Assembly: GCA_029531795.1 (NCBI GenBank)
Contig: JAPEIS010000013.1
Location: 558,001 to 622,000, forward strand
Reading direction: 5' to 3'
Source: Sclerotinia nivalis
Lineage: Eukaryota; Ascomycota; Leotiomycetes; Helotiales; Sclerotiniaceae
DNA: 64,000 nucleotides
The notes under the pieces are model-generated. The model searched no databases and was not told the origin of the DNA. It saw only the letters and a program-made list of their open reading frames with translations. Both the position numbers and the translations under genes were made by a program. Shown here in pieces: positions 44,940-58,263 of this stretch; within the stretch, counting starts at the first letter, position 1, and each line of letters starts with the position of its first letter.

Positions 44940-46790
44940 TAAATTATTATAATTCAATTTTATGAATAGCAAATCTTTATTTGTTAAAATCATTATATTC
45001 TTTATATATAAAAACTCTTTTATTATTATAAGTTTCATTGATAATGAATACTTCGAAGAAATCTTCATTGATTATTCTTTTGTTTTTAAATATAATATTG
45101 AAATATAATTCTTATCTTTTCTTTACAAACTTCGATTTGTTGATAGAAAGATTATCGATAGAATTACAGAATATTTTGTAATGGAAATCGTTATAGGGGA
45201 TTATTATAAATATTGATCTTTTTATATCATTCAATTTTCATTAAAGATATTATTAATCTTTGATTTATTATGATTGTAATATTACAATTCTATTATCAAT
45301 TGAACAAAGATGAGTTTAATATTTTCTTCAAATTATTGTATTTCCAATTGTCCAGTGTATTATAATTCAGAGCTAGTTATTGTATCAACGATTCTATCTT
45401 TGGTCAAGAAATAAAAGGATTTAGCAAAAATTATCTTATAATAGGTTATCGATATTATCAAATCTTTAAATAAATTCCTTATTGATCTTGATATAAAAGC
45501 TAAATATATGAATTATAAATATCGCTTTTTCTATATCAAAGATTATTCAAAGGATAATACTGATTCTCTATTTATTCAAATATCTTTTGTTTTTAAAGAA
45601 ACTCCTTATAAAAAACCTTTTATTGAAGAAATATCAAACGAAGGTTATATATTATAATCTAACGATTCTTCTATTAATCTCAAATTTCAGCAAAATTTGA
45701 TGTTTAATATAAATCATTATCGAACAAAATATTATAGGAAATCAAATAATCAGATATAAATGATTCCCAATTGTCTATATTCAAAATCGATCTTGAAGAT
45801 TGTAGATCGATATTGTTCTATTTATAATCCAAAAAACTGTTTGCCTTTACTTTCTATTGGAGAATTCTTTATATCTATCTACAAAGATACAAATCTAAAT
45901 ATAAATAATATTCGTTGATTGTAAACTTTTAGTTTTGTTTTGTTCTATCAATAAGATAATATTCAGGTTATTTGATTGATATAGAATGAATTGAATATTA
46001 TATAGAAAATTGTTGAATAAGATTATTTGTGATAGATTATATTGTTCTCGATATTTACAGAAGAGGATTTTCGATCGATTTTGTAAAAGCAAAATAATAT
46101 AGCAAAAATGCTTTTTAAAACTCTATTGTAACTTTATAATTTTGTATATAATTGTTATAAGCTGTTTTATCTGTAGAAGGTTTCTAAGATTAATATTGAT
46201 AAATTTTTAACCGGCAAATTTTCCTTTAGTAATGATCAAATACGATAAAGGTTTTTTATATAATTATAAAATAAATTTCCTGCCTTTCTTTTATATTATA
46301 TAGATAGATTATTATCTTGCTGAATCTAAGATTACAAGATTGAATTGATATTTAATAAAAAACTATTTTATTTCAAAAATTGCTCTTTGTTGTTAATAAA
46401 GTTGATGATAGTATATAAATAGCTCGATGATAATCTCTTCAAAAAGTTCATTTGAGAATCGAAGTTGCGGTACATTTCTTCTTTACTATTAATTATTAAA
46501 CTTGAAAAGAGAGTTTATATCTATTAAAACTATCAAGAATTCAATAATGTTATTATAAAAAATCGTTATCTATTATCTATCGTTTATGAAATGCTAAATG
46601 CTTTTTGTAATATAAAAATTTATATTAAACTTAATATCATTGTAACATTCAACAAATTACAAATCGCTGAAAAGAATGAATAGAAAATTGTATTCATTAT
46701 TCGTTTTGGTCTTTTTGAATTTCTAATTATATTTTTCGATTTTTGTAATATATCTGTATTATTCCAATATTATATTAATTATACACTTTT
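44940..46790 (+). pseudogene. A2 protease, spacer and RT start
   Basis: The protease has FIDNEYFEEIFIDYSFVF (Asp codon 45040-45042; Gly of the DNG triad is Glu). A spacer of about 400 codons, alignable only to H and A3, follows. From about 46430 RT begins (ESKLRYISSLLLIIK, QEFNNVIIKNRYLLS, KLNIIVTFNKLQIA) and runs to YINYTLF, where the solo LTR is inserted 11 codons before the YLDD box. Confidence 0.75.
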
Positions 46791-47003
46791 TGTCACGGGG
46801 TCCCCGTATATGGTATACGGAGACCGCTCGGGTTCCGACCCATAGGAGTCGGACCTCGGATAAGTGTAGGCTAGCCCCGGTCGGGGCTAGCGCTACACAT
46901 AAATGTATTTAAGGAACCGTTCCTTCTATAGAAACGTAGCTCTTCGAGCTACGTCTTATCAATAAAAGTGATTTCTATTATCCTATCTACTACCTCCGTG
47001 ATA
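46791..47003 (+). repeat. Solo LTR, 213 bp, B-related (copy 2)
   Basis: TSD CTTTT (46786-46790, 47004-47008). Differs from copies 1 and 3 by a handful of transitions only. Confidence 0.93.
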
Positions 47004-47008
47004 CTTTT

Positions 47009-49620
47009 CGACGAATTGAATAAGTATTGCATTATATATCTCGATGATATCTTAATCTACTCTGATAATCCTATAGAGTATAAAGAACATATTCATCAAA
47101 TGATTCAAAAACTAATAAATATTGAATTACAGATTGATATTAACAAATACAAATTCGAAATTATGAAAATAAAGTATCTAGATTTTATTATTACAATTGA
47201 AGGTATCGAAATGGATCAAGAAAAAATTACAGTTATTATATCTTGAGAATTGCTTTTATATATAAAGAATTTACAATGATTTTTTAACTTCGTCAACTTT
47301 TACCAATGTTTTATAAAAGATTTTTCAAAGATTTATTATTCTTTCAATGATCTCTTATAGAAAAACATTATATAGGATTGGATTACAGATTATATAAAAG
47401 CTTTTGATACTTTAAAAAGGACTTTCACAATAATACTAGTTTTGGTATATTTCGATTATAAACAGAAAACTATTTTGGAAACCAATGCTTCCGATTGAAC
47501 TTCAGAAGGAATCCTTTCGCAATACAATAATAATAACATTTTATATCCAATCGTTTATTTTTCATCTAAATATACAACAACGAAATATAATTATAAAATC
47601 TACAATAAAGAATTACTTGTTATTATCAAAGCAATAAAAGAATAATATCCAAAACTTCAAAGTTTATAAAAGGAATTCGAGATTTTTATTGATTACAAAA
47701 ACCTCAAAGATTTTATAACTACAAAAACTCTCAATCAACGGCAAATATAATGATTCGAATTTCTATCTCAATATAATTTCTGTATAATCTATCGATTAGA
47801 AAACAAGATTATTCAATCAAACACATTAAATAGAAAATACGAAAATCGACTATATCGCTCTAATCCAAATAATGAATATCTAAAAAATCGAGAATGTATT
47901 ATTCTCCCCCAGAATCGTTTTGATACCGACCTTTATAAGGATTTAATTGGGTATATCAATTTAGCATCAATGAAAACAATAATACCACTTTACAACCAAC
48001 CAATTGATACCTTAATCGATACAATATATACTAGATCCGATATCGCAGATCAATTTATCTCTACTCTTAATAATCCATCAATAATTAAATAACCAAAGGA
48101 ATATTATAAAACTCTTCGGATCATTATACAGAATTGTTCGATCTAAAATAATAGAATTTATTATCGAGATAAACTTTGGATTTTATTAAACAATAAATTC
48201 AAACTTCAAATTATTTATCAGATTTATTCTTCTAATCTTACCAACTATTTTGATCGAATTAAAACGATCGATCTTATCTCTCATATATATTGATAACTTA
48301 ATATATATTTAGAAATCGCATTCTATATAAAGACCTACAAACTTTGTATTCATACCAAATCATCTAAATCGATACCTCCCGGATTTTTGAAACCGCTATC
48401 TATCTCTTTTCATATATGATCTGATATCTCAATCGATTATATTACACTGCTTCCAAACTACATTTGTTATAATTCTACCTATAAATATATCTTGATAATA
48501 ATCTACAAGCTAATCAAAATGAAACATTTCATCGATACATATATACTAACAATAGAAAAACTAATCGATACTTTTATCAATCGTATTTATACACTTTATA
48601 AACTTCCAATCAATATCATTTCCGATCAGAAAATACAATTCGTATCAGGATTCTGATTACAACTCTTAAAGCAATTGGAAATTATCTTAAAACACTCTTC
48701 AGCTTTTCATTCTCAAATAAATAATTAAACCGAATATATTAATTCAGTTCTAAAACAATATTTACAAGCTTTTATTAACTATTATCAAAACGATTAATTG
48801 AATTGATTACCCTTAACCGAATTTGCATCCAATAATATAGTTTCTGAAACAATTAATTATTCGTTTTTCTTCGTCAATTATAACTTTAACCCGCATCTAG
48901 ATATTAAACCTAATAAACCTTACCCATTGAATATAACTTTAATACAAAAACAAGAATTCTTTAAAGGAAATCGAATTACAAATTGTATGAAATATATCTT
49001 GAAATAATTTCATGTTTTTATATAACAAACAATTGCTATTTATAAGGATTATATTAACCATCATCGTTTTGATTCATTTCGTTATACAATCAATTAAAAA
49101 GTCTATATCAATACCAAGAATATAAAGATCTTATATAAAACAAAAAAGCTAGATAATAAATGAATCAATCTTTACAAGATTATCAAGATTTATTCTTATA
49201 CTTATTTTATTCAATTATTTAAGAATATTAAAATCTTCTCTATTTTCTATCATTTTCTTTTACTTTCAATCTATACTAATCTTCACTTTCTGATTCAAAT
49301 AATGATTAACGAATCAGAATCCCTAATTATACAGAACAAAGTTTTGAAATGGGATAACGATAAAGATAAATCTATTCAAAAATGAATATTTGAAGGAGTT
49401 CTAGATAATTACAATAAGGATGATCATTATTATTTGATCAAATGGAGATATTATACATCAATTTGGTAATCGATTAATAATTTAAAGGATAACAAGAAGA
49501 TTCTTATCGAATATCATCGTTTTTACTTAAAGAAGCCAAAATTACTAATTTAAATCCTAAAACACCTTGACACTACTATATTGAAACCAGAATCACAGAA
49601 TTTGTAATCGAAGTCATACA
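47009..49620 (+). pseudogene. A2 RT core, RNase H, integrase, chromodomain
   Basis: FDELNKYCIIYLDDILIYSDN (47007-47069) keeps the intact YLDD box, and the frame stays open to 47246. RNase H begins ETNASD where TDASD is expected, so its catalytic Asp is Asn (about 47480). Connection: YNYKIYNKELLVIIKAIKE. Integrase HHCC region about 48130-48310, core with IISDQKIQFVSGF (about 48625) and TEYINSVLKQYL (about 48730). Tail VYINTKNIKILYKTKKLDNK. Chromodomain about 49380-49540 (FEGVLDNYNKDDHYYLIKWRYYTSIW, LKDNKKILIEYHR), with its Trp residues better preserved than in H or A1. Stops occur throughout. Confidence 0.85.
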
Positions 49621-49888
49621 GTATAATTGCTATACCCATTCTACAAAGATCTATTCACATCAAGATTATTCGTTTCGCTTAAAGATATATTATATATTAT
49701 TACAATTAGAAATATAGCATTTGGATTATCGTATATTAAAAGATATAACATCATTGAAGGATATTATACATTTTTGTTCAAAAATCTAATTGAGAAAAAG
49801 GATCTATGTTTTTTCTTTATTTTTCTTTATTTTTCTTTATTTTTTAATACCCATTTAAAATCAAATAGATTTCTTGAGAAAAAGGTAT

Positions 49889-50051
49889 TATTACAGATTC
49901 ATCTCCCTTCACCTGTATATAATCATATATACCTTAGACATATATATATACACTTACTTCTATATAATCAGGTCACCTCCTTGACCTTCTTCCTTTCCTC
50001 GTAGTACAACTATAGATCAACCTTACATATACCTTTTCCCTCGCCATGATA
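49889..50051 (+). repeat. A2 3' LTR
   Basis: 163 bp, starts TATTACAGATTCATCTC, ends TCGCCATGATA. Retains CCTCGTAGTACAAC. Confidence 0.92.
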
Positions 50052-50056
50052 ATACC

Positions 50057-50369
50057 TTATATTTCGGATTGGATTTCTCTAAATAAACAAAAAGAGAATT
50101 TAGATCATAAAAAAGAAAAAATGCTTATTAAAATTCTATATTTATATAAACAAAGGAAATTTTTATACAATTATAGAAAACGGATAATCGATCATAACCT
50201 TAAATATTTAGATGAACTGAATACCTTAAAAAAGAAAGAATAACTAGCGAAAAAACAAACGGAAAAAGAAAAAACAAATAGAAATACTCCTAACCCTAAC
50301 AATACTTTATTCAATCTTTTAGAAGGTTTCGATCCTTTATCTTTCTTGAATCCTTTGAATCTTTCCTAA
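50057..50369 (+). pseudogene. Antisense Zn2Cys6-like ORF of E2, second part
   Basis: Continues with LYISDWISLNKQKENLDHKKEK, ILYLYKQRKFLYNYRKRIIDH, KYLDELNTLKKKE, stop, then FNLLEGFDPLSFLNPLN and TAA at 50367-50369. 50057-50243 is open without stops. Aligns to 37855-38421 (minus) and 293-859. Confidence 0.5.
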
Positions 50370-50385
50370 ATAGATCCGAATATCG

Positions 50386-53300
50386 TTAATGAAATATCTA
50401 CAGCTTTTCAGAATAATTAAAATTCTTTTTAGATTCCTAAGTGTTTTCTGAATATAGATAATCGAGCTATTTGATTAAATACTTTATTATATTTCTAATA
50501 TATTTGCAATCTAATATAATTTCGATATCGTATTTAATATTCGGATTGATAAATTCGATTATAATTTCTAATACATTCGGCGTCTTTGATAATGCTAATT
50601 CAAGTAAGAATATATAGAATACTAGATAGATATTTATAGTATTTGATAGCTTCAATCTGAAATTGATAAGTTCTATTATTTTTTCGATTTCGAATAATCC
50701 TAGTTTCTTGTAATCTAATTTATCGTTTGATCATTGTATTTGAATATTTCTTTAAATCAAATAAACTTTATTTTCCTTTTTAAGAATAAATTCTATACTT
50801 TGTAATTCGTTGTAATATATAATTGTTCTCAAAATTATAAATTGTAGATCTAATAAAAGCTGTTCGTATAATTCCTTAATTTCTGATATATTTTTTATAA
50901 CTTTATCGGTATTCGTTGTTTATAGAAATAATGAATAGTAAACTAATAGAATATATCCATAATTAGTGTATACTGGCGTTATTTTTGTTATCTCCATCTC
51001 TAATATATTATATACAAATTGAATTAAAGATAATAATTCAATTCAGTTATCTTGTTTATAATTGATATAACAATATAGATAAACTTCTATTATCTAATTT
51101 AGATATTCTATTTGGTTATCTATTTGGAGATAAAACATAATAGATAATTTGTATTTGATTCCAAACAATATTATAAAAGTAATCCAGAATTTTGATATGA
51201 AAAGTTTATCTCTATCTGAAATTATTTCTTTTGGTATATTATAAATATTGATTATATTTTGTAGAAATATATAAACTAAATTATCTATCATTCATTTCTT
51301 ACAGAATAATATTATATAAACAAATTTCGTTAATCTATTTATCATTATTAAAATAGAATCGTATTCTTTTTTTATAATCGGATCCTTAAATATAGATAAT
51401 TTATCTACAAAATCCTATACGATAGATTTCCATAATTGAGTAAATAAGTTGAGGGTTTTGAACTAATTATATAAAGCATACCTGGTAGTCTTATTTCGTA
51501 TACAAATATTGTAATTCCCAATTACTTTTTTAATTGTAATTCTCATTTTCCGAAAGTAAACTTCTTTTTTGATTCTAATAAAGGTTTTAATTATTCCTTA
51601 ATATCTATAAGCTGGAAATTCGTATTGTTCTCAAATATATCTTTTAGCTAATCTGGAAAGTATATATAATTTATTATAAAAATATATAAACCCTTTATTA
51701 ATATTGAATCCCTTCTTTAGATTATTTATATTTTTAAGAATTCATTTTATAATAATATCTCATTTATATTCTGTTTTCAATTGTTCTTTGATTATACTAT
51801 AATCAATTTTAGAAAAGGCAGCGAATTATAATTTATTATATATTAATATATCATCATCTTTTTTTAAGATTGTATATATTTTGTATACTTTATTTTGTAA
51901 ATATTCCGGTTTTTTATTGAGAACATCAACTTTAATGTTTTCTGTTCCTTTGATATATAAAATGCGAAAATTGTAGACAGCTATAATTTCGGATTATTTG
52001 ATTTGTCTTTTGTTTAATTCCTTTATTGTAATAAAATAAATCAGATTCTTATAATCGATATATATCTATATTATATATTTCGATTCTTCTAAATAGACTC
52101 TTTATTCTCTAAACATTTCGATTATAATTAACAATTCTTTATCGTAAATCTTATAATTCAATTCTATTGATAATAGTTTGTAAGAATAGTAGACTATTGA
52201 TTGCTATTTTTTATTTGCTTCAAACTGGTTTAATACAGTCTCTAAAGTATAATCTAAAAAATCAATTTCAATTATAATCAATAATTCCAGATCGAATAAT
52301 AAGAATATTGACTCTTTTATAAAAACTTGTTTAAATAATTCGAAAGTTTCTTATACCTTCTTCGTTCATTGAAACTCTTTTTGATTCTTTTTAATTATTT
52401 TCAATATTGGAATCATTATTTTTGAATAATTTTTAATGAATTTATAATAGAAATTAACAAACTCTAAAAAGGATTGTATTTCTTTAACACTTATAGACTA
52501 ATTCCATTCTTGAATAGCCTATAATTTGTTTAAATTCATTTTGAATCCTTCTAAAAAGATTATATAGCTCAAAAACTCTGTTTCCTTAATATGGAATATA
52601 TATTTACTAGATTTGCATTAGAGATTTGTTTTCTTCAAACATACTAATATATTGCTAATATTCTGAAAATGTTATTCCAAAGTCTCTAAATAAACCAATA
52701 TATTATTCAAATAACAAATACAATAAATATCAAAATACTTTCTTAATACATTATTTATCAAATGTATACATATTGCCAATACATTAATTAGCCCAAATGA
52801 TATAATCTAATATTTGTATAATCTGTATTATATTCTGAATATTATTTTCTATTCTTTACCTTTTTTTATTTTGATTAAATAGAAACCGTTTTGTAAATCA
52901 AACTTGGAGAAGATCTTAGCTTTCCCCAATCAATCTTTCAATTCCGTAGTTAATGAAAGTAAATATCGATCTTTGATTGTTATATTGTTGAGTTTATAGT
53001 AATCTATATATAATCTTTTAATTCCATTTTTTTTAAATACATATAATACAGGGCTAACTATTTGTGAAATGGATTCTCTGATTTATTCTTTTTTTAAATT
53101 ATCATCAATATATTCCTTGAATATCCTTAAATCTCTTTTCGATATTTGATAAATAGATTTGAATAAAGGTATTTTTCTTTCTATTAGTATTATTTTGTAA
53201 TCTCATAATTTGTGTTCTGGTAAAGCCTTATAATCCTTTCGTTCTTTGAAAAGTTTTGTATATTTTATATATTCCATTGGTATATCTGTTAATAAAGGAT

Positions 53301-55398
53301 CCTGAATTTGGTATTCTATATTGATGGAATTGTTCGCTTTCAACTTTCTAAAGTATATATTCAGTTTTGCAGATTTATATATATCTCGATGATCGCAATT
53401 ATATTAATCAAATATCAAAGTTTCTCGATTTCAATTAATATTGGGATTGTACTATATCAACTATAGTATACCCAATATAATCTAGTGATTCCTTAATAAA
53501 ACTATATCAAGCTGTATAAATTCGTAATGTTCATTTATCTACATTTCCGTTGGCTTGGTCTTTATTTGTATTATTCCATTCTCAGCATCAATTAGTTGTT
53601 TATCTATTAATTGCGATATGTGTGGGTGTTTCTTTATTTGGAATCTTATAATAGCTTTTTGTATAGCTTCTTATACAATAAAATTTCTGATTGCTTTAGA
53701 GTTTATTATAACTCTGAGCCGATGCTTATTGATTATAATCTTTAGATTGATCTGTTTGTTATATCTTATAACGTTTAATTATCTATTTTGATCTATTCGA
53801 TTGGTTTGGTCAATTTGATCAATTAAGCAATTTAATTAATTGAACAAAGAAACATTCTAATAATCTTCTTCCTTATCATTTATAATTGTTTGATTAACTG
53901 AAACCTTATCGTCGAATATGTTTTTCTATTTGATAGCTAAAGGTAATCCTTATATAATCCAAAGAAAATATTCTATTATTTGTAGAGATTGTATAATTTG
54001 GATTTACATTAAATATTCATCCCTTATTTATTATACTAGATATATTTTATATATAAAATAATTAATATTATAATAGAAGTAAATGATTTTCTATATTTCT
54101 TCTTATTCTAGTATTTTTATATAATAATATAAGATTCTTTCGATAAAGAAGAAATTAATTATAATTCTATATTATAAGATTCTATATTTGTCAATGATTC
54201 TTATCTTATAGATTTCTCCTTCTATAATATCTTTTACACTTAAATCATCGTTATAAATACTTTCATTTGTTTTTTCAAATTTCCAAATTCGACGATTTCA
54301 TTCATCGATATATTGTATAATCCAAAGTTCTTTTGAACTTGATTTTCGATCGATTTACAAAATTAATTTTTCTTTTAAATCTTCTAATTCTTCGAATTGA
54401 TTATCTTTTAATTGTTCTTTAAAACCTAAATCTATACAATTTAGAATGTATAATTGAGGTACAAATATCGTATTGAATTGCTTTTTGCTTTTTCAAAGTT
54501 TCTTATTCCGATTGAAGTTTCTTTGTTTCTTTTGACGATGAATTATAGCTTTATATTCTGATTGTTTATATTCGAAATATAACTTTTCATTTCTATATCT
54601 ATTCATTTCTTCCTTGAATAGCTTTTTTTAAATAATAATATTTAGCTTTATTAGATCTTTATAACTTTCATTTTTAATTTAATATCATCTTTTTTTATTT
54701 CGCTTATAATTCTGATCTAAATAGTTTTGGAACTTCTTATCTTACTGATATTCGTAAAACCAATTGTCAATCTTAAGTACAAATTCTATCATTTTGTTGA
54801 TATTTATAAACTCAATATCTCTTGTAAGTTTCAATTTTATATGATCCTTAAAACTACAATGGAAATAATTTAACAAAGCCTATTAATCCCATCCAATTTG
54901 ATTAATATATCGTCTGAATTCCATAATATAATTGATTACTGTTCCGATTTGTTTTAAAACGAATAAATTTCGTTTGGCTATCTTGACTTCATCGATATCT
55001 CCAAATACTTATCCGATTTCTCTTTTGAATCCTACAAAGCTTTCGAAAATGATTTGTATAATTATTATACAATGATCTTTAAATTTGATAAAATAATCTC
55101 TGAGATAAAATTGAATCTATTTAATTGTTTCTCTACGAAGATAAAAGGAAATATATAAACTATAATTATCAAAAGTTACAAATTTGATAATATTGAATTT
55201 GAAGTATATTTCGATTTGAAATAAAAAGATTTCGAATTCCTTTCAATTATCATAATACTTGTTGGATACTATTACTCATAAGATTTCCATAATCTATACT
55301 GAAATAGGATCGGTATCGGATAGCTCAATATTGTTATCGTTGTTATCGTTATTGTTATTGTTCAAAGGGATACTAATGATAAGGTTTTGCGAAAACAT
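50386..55398 (-). pseudogene. E2 gag-pol relic
   Basis: The only E copy with an ATG start (55396-55398, MFSQNL). From there to 50467 is 4,932 bp, a multiple of three, so no net frameshift is needed: the family probably has one Gag-Pol frame. Gag runs to a knuckle near 54550 (Y-F-E-Y-K-Q-S-E-Y-K-A-I-I-H). Protease near 53700 reads NSKAIRNF (ancestral DSGATGNF). RT box near 52700 is YLNN. Integrase core 51094-51291 keeps IISDRDKLF and NQIEYLN. The chromodomain crosses a Trp-to-stop at 50467-50469 and ends near 50386. Stops are frequent and mostly at Gln or Trp positions. Confidence 0.88.
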
Positions 55399-55450
55399 AA
55401 CGAAATGAAACATACCAAATTGGTATTTGAACTAATAAAGATATTCAAAG

Positions 55451-55936
55451 TATTACATTGCTACAATCCTTTATTATTAAGAAATGATTAAAAGACTTAT
55501 AGAAAAACCATAATAGTTTCTATTAAAGATCAAACAAAGATTTGATAAAAATAAAAATATAACAATTGTATTATATAATAACTATAATATTTAAACTAAT
55601 AATTATTCTTGAATACGAAACTCTACAAATAAGAGAATCTATTCTGTTTATATAAACCTTTATATTTTAGAGTTCTAAGAGCCTTCAAAGCTCCAATACT
55701 CTAGGAGCATTGGAAACTCTCGAAATTCCAATACTCTAGAAGCGCTAAGAGTCTTCGAAACTTCAATGCTCCAGGAGTGCTGAAAGCCTTCAAAGCTTTA
55801 ATGCTCTATCATATGATTTGATACTAACATAGCCTATGCTTGTTTGTTCCTCCGATCATCTTAATCTCATACTAATTCGATCAAATCATAACGTGTACTC
55901 ATACGATCGATTATTGTAAAATCCGTGATCGTAACA
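55451..55936 (-). repeat. E2 5' LTR
   Basis: 486 bp; starts TATTACATTGCTACAATCC, ends GATCGTAACA. U3 repeats of 34-36 bp (about 55680-55805) are the best preserved copy: TCTTCGAAACTTCAATGCTC type units, three and a half in a row. TATA-like TTTATATAAAC follows in the sense direction. Confidence 0.93.
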
Positions 55937-55941
55937 CAATC

Positions 55942-57752
55942 CCCCTAATAACCCAGAATCAACCAATCGGAACCTAGATTCATCAAATCCAGTATAGGAG
56001 TTTGATCGAAACGCAATCGTTTATACAACAATATCTATTATATCTACTATTATCCGCTTTATTAGTTATACTATACGATATCCTTTAGATCGAATTGAAA
56101 TCCCAATAATTCGTTAATATATTTCGGAAATATCATTAATATTAAATCCTGACTTAATTATTTTCCTAATAAACAAAAACATTGAAACTATTTCACCCAA
56201 ATCTAATTTTATTGATTTCTAAAGAAAAGAAATCGAAGGATTATTGAAAAAGGGAATTTTCGAAAACATTTCCATCTTTTCGATCTTTATCGGAATTCGT
56301 ATCTTCGAAAGCCAATTCGTTAACGAAATCAAATATATCAGAATTGATAAAACTATAAAGAAATCACAATTAATAATCCAAATATATAATAATATTAAAA
56401 AGGAAACTATTTTGATTCAATTCTTAATTTTATAAAAGATTAATCAATAAAAACTATTGATTTTAATTTCAATCTTTAAATCAGAAAATATCTATATCTA
56501 TCTTCGCGATATTTTACAAATCTATATTTAGATTACAATAGAGTTAAATCAATCATTTTATATTTATCTATCTCAGGAAATACAATTCCTATAGGATATC
56601 GTTCTTTAAATAAAGAAACTCTTATATAGCATTACAGAATCGAATAACTATTAATTCAAAACATACTATAATCATCATATAAACTATTTCGACTTTACAA
56701 TTTCAATCTACAATCATTATCTTCTTCATCGAAACAACAATATATTTGTATTTATTGATATCCAAACTAACAATACATTTATTATTGTCAACAAAGCATT
56801 TGTTGAATTAAAACAAGAATAATTCAAAACTATCAAGTTTCAAACAAAAGATTGTAAGATATTAATAAAGACAAACTCTTTCAAATTCAATAGAATTATT
56901 ATATCATTGATCAATAATATTATCAATCTAATTCAAAAGCAATATTGCAAGAATCTTCAACAAATCGTTTTTAGCCCTACAGATCTTAAAGATATCAAAG
57001 ACAAATTACGAAAGAATACTTCAATTCAGGAACAATATATTACTCAGTAGATTAAAGGAGTGTATATTATTAATCTTATTTAATCAAAGATTGTATATTC
57101 ATTATCCTATATTATTCAAATCACCGATCCCACTCTAGAAGATATTGAATTTCCGAATAAGATTCTTTCTTGACAATTCTACAATATTATTAAAGGATTG
57201 AAATTCGTTTTTTTCGATTCAAAGACCTTTATTTTTTTTATATTCGTAAATATAAAATTTGTGAATAATCCTGATTATTCTTCTCAAATCGGATATATTA
57301 TAATTTTAACAAACAAATCCAAAAATGCGAATATCCTTTATTGGATCTCTATTAAATACAAAAAAGTTACTAGAAATATATTAGTTTTAAAACTTTATAC
57401 AATGATTCTCGGATTCGATATAGCAAGTGTTATGAAATCCTTCTTCGATCAAATGATTATTTGCAATTATTCCATTTCGTTTGTAGTATATATTGATTCA
57501 AAATCACTTTACGAATATTTTGTTAGATTGGATATTATATATGAAAAGCAATTGATGATCGATTTGATATGTATTTGTCAATCGTATAAGAGATAGAAGA
57601 TTCAGAAGATTCACTAGATCGATAAAAATACTAACTTTGTTGATGTAATAATGAAGGCTAAATTCTATCAAGCTTTGAGGAAGTTGATTGATACGAATAA
57701 GATCAAATTAGAAATGGAGGTATGAATAGAAAGAATGAGTATTACAATTTAA
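55942..57752 (+). pseudogene. Copia F reverse transcriptase and RNase H
   Basis: Resumes after E2. Blocks in order: RKEIEGLLKKGIFENI, RIFESQFVNEIK (56225-56340), LYLRDILQIYI, then FIDIQTNNTFII (56740-56775) where the catalytic Asp-Asp is Asn-Asn. The RNase H part 57198-57596 is open for 132 codons (SSQIGYIIILTNKS, ANILYWISIKYKKVTRNIL, YIDSKSLYEYFVRL) and matches the fungal copia family strongly. The end LIDTNKIKLEMEV..IERM stops at TAA 57750-57752. Clearly the C-terminal half of the same element as 24624-42208. Confidence 0.9.
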
Positions 57753-58263
57753 GGTTTTCGAATATTAAGGTTTAGATTTTCAGATATTATAGTTTTAGAT
57801 CTTTCTATTTTTGTATCTACACTTATTGTAGCTAGTCATTCTTTTAAGAAGATAATCAGTATTGGTATTCATATGCTCTTAAAGTATATGATCTTCACTT
57901 AAGCGAAGGCTTCTATATTGAGACCATTCGCACTCAATGGTTCTTTCGAACCTTGATGTACAATATAACCTTTTAAACATAAGGGATCAATTACGTAGCA
58001 AACCAAGCGTCCTTACGGGAATCTCTTTTGTGAATATTTTTAATACGATTAAAAACGTTTTTAACCATTTCTATCGATACGACGATTACGGAAGTCGTAC
58101 CGACAGTATATTACAACTCTTTGATATTCTTTTTATATTCTTCAATTTTATTTCTTGAATAATTCGAAGTTGAATAATAGTTAAATATCTAGATATATAT
58201 AAATAAAAGTGAGATAATAAAAGAGTTGAATATATAAGTCAAAATAAGAATTCTTTATATTTT
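57753..58263. other. Unassigned interval between copia F and copia G
   Basis: 511 bp, partly less AT-rich (57900-58110). It may be the 3' untranslated end of copia F. A 73-codon open stretch (57937-58158) has no similarity I recognise. No LTR of the C type and no tRNA or DNA-transposon end is visible. Confidence 0.4.

Larger units (their letters stand above)
43030..50051 (+). mobile_element. Ty3/gypsy chromovirus A2
   Basis: Plus orientation, 163-bp LTRs (43030-43192, 49889-50051), TSD ATATC / ATACC (43025-43029, 50052-50056; one transition apart). 6.80 kb after removing the solo LTR at 46791. Confidence 0.92.
42209..55936 (-). mobile_element. Ty3/gypsy element E2, split by A2
   Basis: Minus-oriented E element with 486-bp LTRs (42209-42694, 55451-55936) and perfect TSD CAATC (42204-42208, 55937-55941). 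Without A2 it is about 6.70 kb. A2 lies between gag-pol and the 3' LTR, within the antisense ORF, so gag-pol is contiguous. Confidence 0.94.
22546..57752 (+). mobile_element. Ty1/copia element F, split by four insertions
   Basis: Gag, protease, integrase, RT and RNase H of one copia element lie in order on plus, in four pieces: to 25600, 39334-40935, 41954-42208 and 55942-57752. Removing the two solo C LTRs (one with E1), the Ginger-like element and E2 leaves about 6.3 kb. The joins restore continuous protein similarity, for example Gag across 25600/39334. It is the oldest element of the middle block. Its left boundary and 3' LTR are uncertain. Confidence 0.8.

Noticed and set aside
58000..58110. 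tRNA or small RNA gene in the GC-richer patch
   Set aside because: No cloverleaf, no A/B box pair and no CCA-type acceptor stem could be found by eye.
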